Shown here: positions 59,660 to 64,000 of the stretch, piece by piece
Layout: each line of letters begins with the position of its first letter
Numbering within the stretch: the first letter of the stretch is position 1
Origin: an uncultured Lachnospiraceae bacterium
Lineage (GTDB): Bacteria > Bacillota > Clostridia > Lachnospirales > Lachnospiraceae
Direction of reading: 5' to 3'
DNA length: 64,000 nucleotides
NCBI GenBank assembly: GCA_910586615.1
Contig: CAJUJP010000021.1
Span: 1 to 64,000 of the forward strand
The notes under the pieces: generated by a model
What the model was told of the DNA's origin: nothing
The model's database searches: none
What the model saw: only the letters and a program-made list of their open reading frames with translations
Program-made: the position numbers and the translations under genes

Positions 59660-60142
59660 ATGGATAATAACAGAATTATGAATCAGAGTGTCAAGAAGAA
59701 GAGGCAGGACCGGATCATTGAACTGATCGGCCGTCATGAGATCGAGACGCAGGAAGAACTTGCCGACAGACTCTGCGAGGCGGGGTATCAGGTTACCCAG
59801 GCCACCGTGTCACGGGATATCAGAGAATTGAAGCTGTCGAAGATTCCGGTGGGAAAAGGCAGACAGAAGTATGTCGCTTTTACCAGGGACGAATCCCATC
59901 TGGGTGATAAATATATCAGAGTTTTGAAGGAAGGATATGTATCTATGGCACCGGCCCAGAATCTGGTCGTCATGAAGACTGTATCGGGCATGGCGATGGC
60001 AGTGGCGGCTGCTGTGGATGCATTGAAGATAGAAGAGATCGTGGGCTGTATTGCGGGGGATAATACCATTATGATGGCCACGGGAAGTGAGGCGGCTGCA
60101 TTGGCCGTCATGGATAAAATTGAAAGAATGATAGAACATTAG
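59660..60142 (+). CDS. argR: arginine repressor
   Basis: A 160-residue regulator. The winged-helix N-terminal domain (about 15-70, ETQEELADRLCEAGYQVTQA and TVSRDIRELKLSKIP) binds DNA; the C-terminal domain with VVAAAVDALKIEEIVG-type VAAAVDALKIEEIVGCIAGD binds arginine and forms the hexamer. Its place before recN is typical of Firmicutes. Ten residues at the N-terminus are extra and basic. Confidence 0.93.
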   Translation: MDNNRIMNQSVKKKRQDRIIELIGRHEIETQEELADRLCEAGYQVTQATVSRDIRELKLSKIPVGKGRQKYVAFTRDESHLGDKYIRVLKEGYVSMAPAQNLVVMKTVSGMAMAVAAAVDALKIEEIVGCIAGDNTIMMATGSEAAALAVMDKIERMIEH

Positions 60143-60216
60143 CAATTATGTATTTGCATGACCTGCCTGTGAATGGTTCAGGGTATGCCCGGAGAGAATA
60201 CATAAGAGGTGAAGTG

Positions 60217-61905
60217 ATGTTACAAAGTTTACATGTGAAAAATCTGGCATTGATCGATGAGACGGAGGTTGATTTCGGAAAAGGACTGAATATTCTTACC
60301 GGAGAGACCGGCGCCGGCAAGTCTATTATCATCGGCTCCATAAATCTGGCGCTGGGGGCCAAGGCGGATAAGGATATGATCCGTTCCGGTGCCGAGTATG
60401 CGCTGGTGGAACTGACTTTTACGGTGGACAAACCCAGACAGCGGGAGGCAATAACGGAACTGGATCTTCCGGTGGAGGACGGACAGGTGATATTACAGCG
60501 CAAGATCATGCCGGGACGCAGTGTCTGCAAAGTGTGCGGTGAGACTGTCACTGCCAGGCAGTTGAAACAGCTGGCGGAGATTTTGATCGACATTCATGGA
60601 CAGCACGAACATCAGTCCTTGCTGCAGGCAGGCAGGCAGATGGAGATTGTGGATGCTTATGCGGGTGAGAAGCTTTTGAAGCGCAAGGCAGAGCTGAAAG
60701 AAGTTTATCAGCAGTATCGGAAGGTTTTGGAAGAACTGTCCGGCAATGAGACAGATGAGGAGACAAGAAAGCGGGAGACGGCGCTGGCAGAGTTTGAATG
60801 CCGGGAGATCGAAGAAGCGGAGCTTTTACCGGGGGAAGACGCGGAAGCCGAGCAGACTTATCAGAAGCTTGTCAACGGCCAGAAGATTAAAGATGCTGTA
60901 TCTGCGGCACATGCGCTGTGCGGCTATGAGGATGCCGGTATCGGCAGCAGCGTGGGACGCGCTCTGCGGGAACTGAAATCCGTTTCTTCCTATGATGAGA
61001 TCCTGAGCGATCTGGAACAGCAGCTTTTGGAGATCGACAGCCTGCTGAATGATTATAACAGGGTGCTGGCAGACTATCTGTCCGGTCTGGAATTTGACGG
61101 AGAGCTTTTTGACCGTACCGAGCGTCGGTTGAACCTGATCAATCATTTGAAATCAAAATATGGAAAAACCATAGAAGATATTCTCAAATACCGGGAGCAG
61201 GCGGAGGAGACACTGGATAAATACAGAGATTATGATGCCTACCGTATGGAATTGGAGAAAAGAGCAGATACTTTGAGGCAGAAGGCGCTGGAAATCTGCG
61301 GGGAGATCTCTGGTATCCGCAGTAAAAGTGCGGCAGCGCTGGCCAGACAGATGCGTACCGCGCTGGAGGATCTGAATTTCCAGAATGTGGCATTTGAAAT
61401 ACGTGTCACCTCTTCCGGGGAGACGATGAATGCCAACGGCTATGACAGGATAGACTTCCTGATTTCAACCAATACCGGGGAAGCGCTGAAGGAACTGGCG
61501 CAGGTGGCCAGCGGTGGCGAGCTGTCAAGGATTATGCTGGCGCTTAAGACTGTGCTTGCGGATAAGGACGAGATTGAAACGCTCATTTTTGATGAGATTG
61601 ATACCGGTATCAGCGGGAAGACGGCCTGGAAGGTATCCGAAAAAATGGGGATTCTTGGCGGCGGACATCAACTGATCTGCATTACCCATCTGCCTCAGAT
61701 TGCCGCTATGGCGGACCGGCATTTTTGCATTGAAAAGAGTGTGGAGGGTAACCGCTCCGTCACGAATATCAGATGTCTGGATGAGAAGGAGAGCATTGAG
61801 GAAGTGGCCAGAATGCTGGGGGGAGCGAGCATAACTGAAACTGTTATGAATAACGCTGCCGAGATGAAAGAACTGGCCGGGAAGACGAAACAGAACAAAA
61901 AATAA
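60217..61905 (+). CDS. recN: DNA repair protein RecN
   Basis: An SMC-like ATPase that acts at double-strand breaks. The 562-residue protein has Walker A LTGETGAGKSIIIGSI, a long helical middle with coiled-coil segments, and a C-terminal lobe with ASGGELSRIMLALKTVLADK and Walker B LIFDEIDTGISGKTAW. ATG 60217 follows AAGAGGTGAAG; the upstream extension of the frame is not family-like. Confidence 0.96.
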   Translation: MLQSLHVKNLALIDETEVDFGKGLNILTGETGAGKSIIIGSINLALGAKADKDMIRSGAEYALVELTFTVDKPRQREAITELDLPVEDGQVILQRKIMPGRSVCKVCGETVTARQLKQLAEILIDIHGQHEHQSLLQAGRQMEIVDAYAGEKLLKRKAELKEVYQQYRKVLEELSGNETDEETRKRETALAEFECREIEEAELLPGEDAEAEQTYQKLVNGQKIKDAVSAAHALCGYEDAGIGSSVGRALRELKSVSSYDEILSDLEQQLLEIDSLLNDYNRVLADYLSGLEFDGELFDRTERRLNLINHLKSKYGKTIEDILKYREQAEETLDKYRDYDAYRMELEKRADTLRQKALEICGEISGIRSKSAAALARQMRTALEDLNFQNVAFEIRVTSSGETMNANGYDRIDFLISTNTGEALKELAQVASGGELSRIMLALKTVLADKDEIETLIFDEIDTGISGKTAWKVSEKMGILGGGHQLICITHLPQIAAMADRHFCIEKSVEGNRSVTNIRCLDEKESIEEVARMLGGASITETVMNNAAEMKELAGKTKQNKK

Positions 61906-61995
61906 CGTTAAATTGTTAAAAAGGTTTCAGAAGTAAGATTTGGCAAAAAAAACAAAACATTGCTAAATTAATTTGAAAAAAATATCACATACTAG

Positions 61996-62028
61996 AAAGG
62001 ACACGCTTTATGTGTGTCCTTTTGTTTT
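61996..62028 (+). terminator. Rho-independent terminator after recN
   Basis: AAAGGACAC at 61996-62004 pairs with GTGTCCTTT at 62013-62021 and T-rich sequence follows. It separates the housekeeping operon from spoIVB. Just before it, CATACTA at 61988-61994 looks like a forespore sigma -10, but I found no well-spaced -35. Confidence 0.75.
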
Positions 62029-62068
62029 GGGGTTTTTGTGAAGCAAAGAAAGAAGAGGATGTGGTAAA

Positions 62069-63412
62069 GTGGACAGAGAAATCAATATGACAAAACAACA
62101 GGAAAGAATATACCGGACATTTCTGTATCTGCTGCTGTTCGCAGCCGTTGCGGCACTTTCGGTCATTGTTTATTTTGCCTATTGGGATAAAATACCGTCA
62201 ACCATTAAGATCCGTGCAGGAGTAGAACAGGAGCTTGATTTTAAAGTACCGGTCTCAGGAGAGATTTATCGAGTGGACGATGATGCGGCCCAGGCCGCCT
62301 CACTGCCGGATGCATTGGATCAGCGGCAGACAAAGGCGGAAAGTGTTTCCGACAGTGTTAAGAGCATCCATGTCGATTTTACACATACGGTAAAAGTCAA
62401 GGCAAATGAGCTTGATACTTATCAAATGAATTTGAAACTGTTTGGTGTTCTTCCATATAAAAATGTAGATATTGAAGTTATTCAGGATAAGCTGCTTATT
62501 CCTTCGGGTATCCCCATCGGTATTTATGTGAAAACAAACGGCGTGCTTGTGGTAGGGATCGGAGAGTTTGAAGATGGTGACGGGAGAAAAGTGTCACCGT
62601 CGAAATATGTGCTGCAGAAGGGAGATTATATCCTGCGGGTAAACGGCGAGGAAATGGAGAATAAGAAGCAGTTTATCAGGGCGGTGGAGGCTTCGGAAGG
62701 GGAGGATCTGATTCTGACAATTAAGCGCAACGATGAGGTGACAGAGGTTATGGTGAAACCGGAATGCAACCAGAGTCAGAACTGGAAACTGGGCATCTGG
62801 ATCAGGGATAACGCGCAGGGAATCGGAACCATGACATATGAAGATACAGACGGAAGTTTTGGCGCGCTGGGACACGGGATCAACGACGTGGATACTTCCA
62901 TGTTGATGAATCTGGACGAGGGCACTTTGTATAAGACGGAAATCGTGGGCATTACCAGAGGAACCAACGGTGCACCGGGAGAACTCACCGGATATATCGA
63001 GTATGACAGTGAGAATGTGATCGGAGAGATCACGGAAAATACGACGGCGGGAATATTTGGTGTATGTGATGAGGAAATTGCGGAGGCAGCCTGTTATGAG
63101 CCTATTCCCATTGCCTTAAAGCAGGAGATCGAACTGGGGCCGGCACAGATCATCTGTTCCGTGACAGGTGTGCCGGAATTCTATGATGTGGAGATCGTGG
63201 AAGTGAATCTGGAACGGGATAATGTGAACAGAGGAATCGTCATACAGGTTGCGGACGAGAAGCTTTTGACGCTGACAGGCGGGATCGTTCAGGGGATGAG
63301 CGGAAGCCCCATCATTCAGAACGGCAAGCTGGTGGGGGCGGTAACTCACGTGCTGGTGCAGGATTCCACAAGAGGGTATGGAATCTTCATCGAGGAGATG
63401 CTCGGACATTAG
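62069..63412 (+). CDS. spoIVB: SpoIVB peptidase (S55)
   Basis: A forespore-made signalling protease that triggers pro-sigma-K processing in Bacillus. The 447-residue protein has an N-terminal membrane helix (about 15-36), a PDZ-like region (LQKGDYILRVNGEEMENKK), and the S55 domain with the catalytic His in GALGHGINDVDT (H269) and Ser in VQGMSGSPIIQNGKLVGAV (S411). All key residues are present, so the enzyme looks intact. The start is GTG 62069 behind GAGGAT. It is followed by spo0A, the normal gene order. Confidence 0.94.
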   Translation: MDREINMTKQQERIYRTFLYLLLFAAVAALSVIVYFAYWDKIPSTIKIRAGVEQELDFKVPVSGEIYRVDDDAAQAASLPDALDQRQTKAESVSDSVKSIHVDFTHTVKVKANELDTYQMNLKLFGVLPYKNVDIEVIQDKLLIPSGIPIGIYVKTNGVLVVGIGEFEDGDGRKVSPSKYVLQKGDYILRVNGEEMENKKQFIRAVEASEGEDLILTIKRNDEVTEVMVKPECNQSQNWKLGIWIRDNAQGIGTMTYEDTDGSFGALGHGINDVDTSMLMNLDEGTLYKTEIVGITRGTNGAPGELTGYIEYDSENVIGEITENTTAGIFGVCDEEIAEAACYEPIPIALKQEIELGPAQIICSVTGVPEFYDVEIVEVNLERDNVNRGIVIQVADEKLLTLTGGIVQGMSGSPIIQNGKLVGAVTHVLVQDSTRGYGIFIEEMLGH

Positions 63413-63551
63413 GGCGATGCCTTAAGGCTTCCATAGCATTCTTTCATTGTTTATAATAGTTTATGTCGGAAGTCGTCAATATACCGGCAGACGTTACTTG
63501 AAAACGGTAGCGGAAAACTGTAATCAGGGAATACAAAGATGGAGGAATACT

Positions 63552-64000
63552 ATGGAAATTTTAAATGTGACAGCTTCAAGGGATCAGGAGCAGTTTTACC
63601 GGATTCTGAATAACCTGATGAGTACGAACAAGGAATTTCAGATCATGATAACCGTTCCTTCCGGAACGAAAGAAGAGACTCTGCATGAGACGGAAGCTGT
63701 GTTGCAGACAGGCGCGGTCCGGGATCTGGAAAAGGATGTGACGGATATGATCCACGAGATCGGCGTGCCGGCGCATATTAAGGGATATCAGTATCTTCGG
63801 GAGGCGATCATGATGTCTGTGCAGGATGTGGAGATGCTGGGGTCTATCACGAAGGTACTTTATCCGACCATTGCAAAGAAATACCAGACTACACCCAGCC
63901 GCGTGGAACGTGCCATCAGACATGCGATTGAGGTAGCCTGGTCCAGAGGCAGGATGGAGACGCTGGATGCTTTGTTCGGTTACACGATCAATACCGGAAA
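63552..64000 (+). CDS. spo0A: Spo0A-type sporulation regulator lacking most of its receiver domain (3' cut by the window)
   Basis: The gene lies at the canonical spo0A position after spoIVB, with GGAGG before ATG 63552. The visible 149 residues begin MEILNVTASRDQEQFYRILN, which aligns with the first strand and helix of the Spo0A receiver (LNVAIADDN-type, with the acidic pair changed to RD), and NKEFQIMI resembles the second strand. About 60 residues from the start the sequence is already DVTDMIHEIGVPAHIKGYQ, the beginning of the DNA-binding domain, and TPSRVERAIRHAIEVAWSRG, its recognition helix, is intact. In normal Spo0A (about 265 residues) this domain starts near residue 145. The phosphorylated Asp, the Thr and the Lys of the receiver are therefore absent. 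No frameshift explains it: the frame is open and the 139-base gap upstream is too short to hold a receiver. Confidence 0.9.
   Translation, partial: MEILNVTASRDQEQFYRILNNLMSTNKEFQIMITVPSGTKEETLHETEAVLQTGAVRDLEKDVTDMIHEIGVPAHIKGYQYLREAIMMSVQDVEMLGSITKVLYPTIAKKYQTTPSRVERAIRHAIEVAWSRGRMETLDALFGYTINTG

Noticed and set aside
61961..61994. Sigma-F/G promoter for spoIVB
   Set aside because: CATACTA at 61988-61994 is a good -10, but the nearest -35-like sequence (TGCTAAA) is about 20 bases away, outside normal spacing. It is also before a terminator hairpin.
63464..63471. 0A box upstream of spo0A
   Set aside because: TGTCGGA differs from TGTCGAA at one position and stands alone; a single short match is not enough.
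1..64000. Mobile element or prophage
   Set aside because: I found no transposase, integrase, phage structural gene or tRNA attachment site, and gene order is typical chromosomal order.

Overview
The window looks like a stretch of chromosome from a spore-former of the Lachnospiraceae (Clostridia). The evidence is a spoIIIA operon, the chain xseAB-ispA-dxs-tlyA-nadK-argR-recN-spoIVB-spo0A, dnaG-rpoD-trmK, a tryptophan T-box with trpXYZ, CUT1 sugar transport driven by a YesM/AraC two-component pair, and strong GGAGG ribosome binding sites. I assign no species. I see no phage, IS element, tRNA, rRNA or CRISPR array.

Layout. 1-2.4 kb: tail of an ABC ATPase, a 39-residue membrane peptide, a TetR regulator overlapping an ArAE-type membrane protein, and a lipoprotein-like stub. 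2.6-15.8 kb: a sugar block with a GH94 disaccharide phosphorylase, a phosphohexomutase, a histidine kinase, a binding lipoprotein, two permeases, an AraC response regulator, nagB and nagA. Together these could import a disaccharide, split it with phosphate, isomerise the sugar 1-phosphate and feed amino sugar into glycolysis. 16-21 kb: a GerMN lipoprotein with a repeat tail, a DUF4125 protein, and a trio made of a zinc-ribbon membrane protein, a condensation-type acyltransferase and an HSL-type hydrolase. 21-28.5 kb: dgt-like, dnaG, rpoD, trmK, a TGS-uridine kinase-like protein, and an RNase P RNA with an unusual expanded arm. 28.6-38.3 kb: a trypsin-like protease, an unknown membrane protein, an aldose epimerase, an ABC exporter pair, two CobW-type GTPases (one with a very His-rich loop), a YlmH-like S4 protein, a CmpB-like membrane protein and a PHP protein. 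38.4-41.9 kb: Trp T-box and trpXYZ. 42-43.6 kb: a stand-alone AAA/PD-(D/E)XK protein. 43.7-49.5 kb: spoIIIAA-AH behind a good sigma-E promoter. 49.8-64 kb: prfC, a transglutaminase lipoprotein, asp23, nusB, the isoprenoid/DNA repair chain, spoIVB and the start of spo0A.

The most striking observation is the last gene. At the normal spo0A locus the reading frame keeps the first strand and helix of the receiver, then jumps to the linker and the DNA-binding domain; the phosphorylation site is missing. Other points are the tandemly duplicated hairpin in RNase P RNA, an array of 44-46 base purine-rich repeats before the mutase gene, three copies of a dispersed intergenic element, and the CobW/DUF1980 pair. 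All functional calls come from reading the sequence and from knowledge of families; no searches were run.
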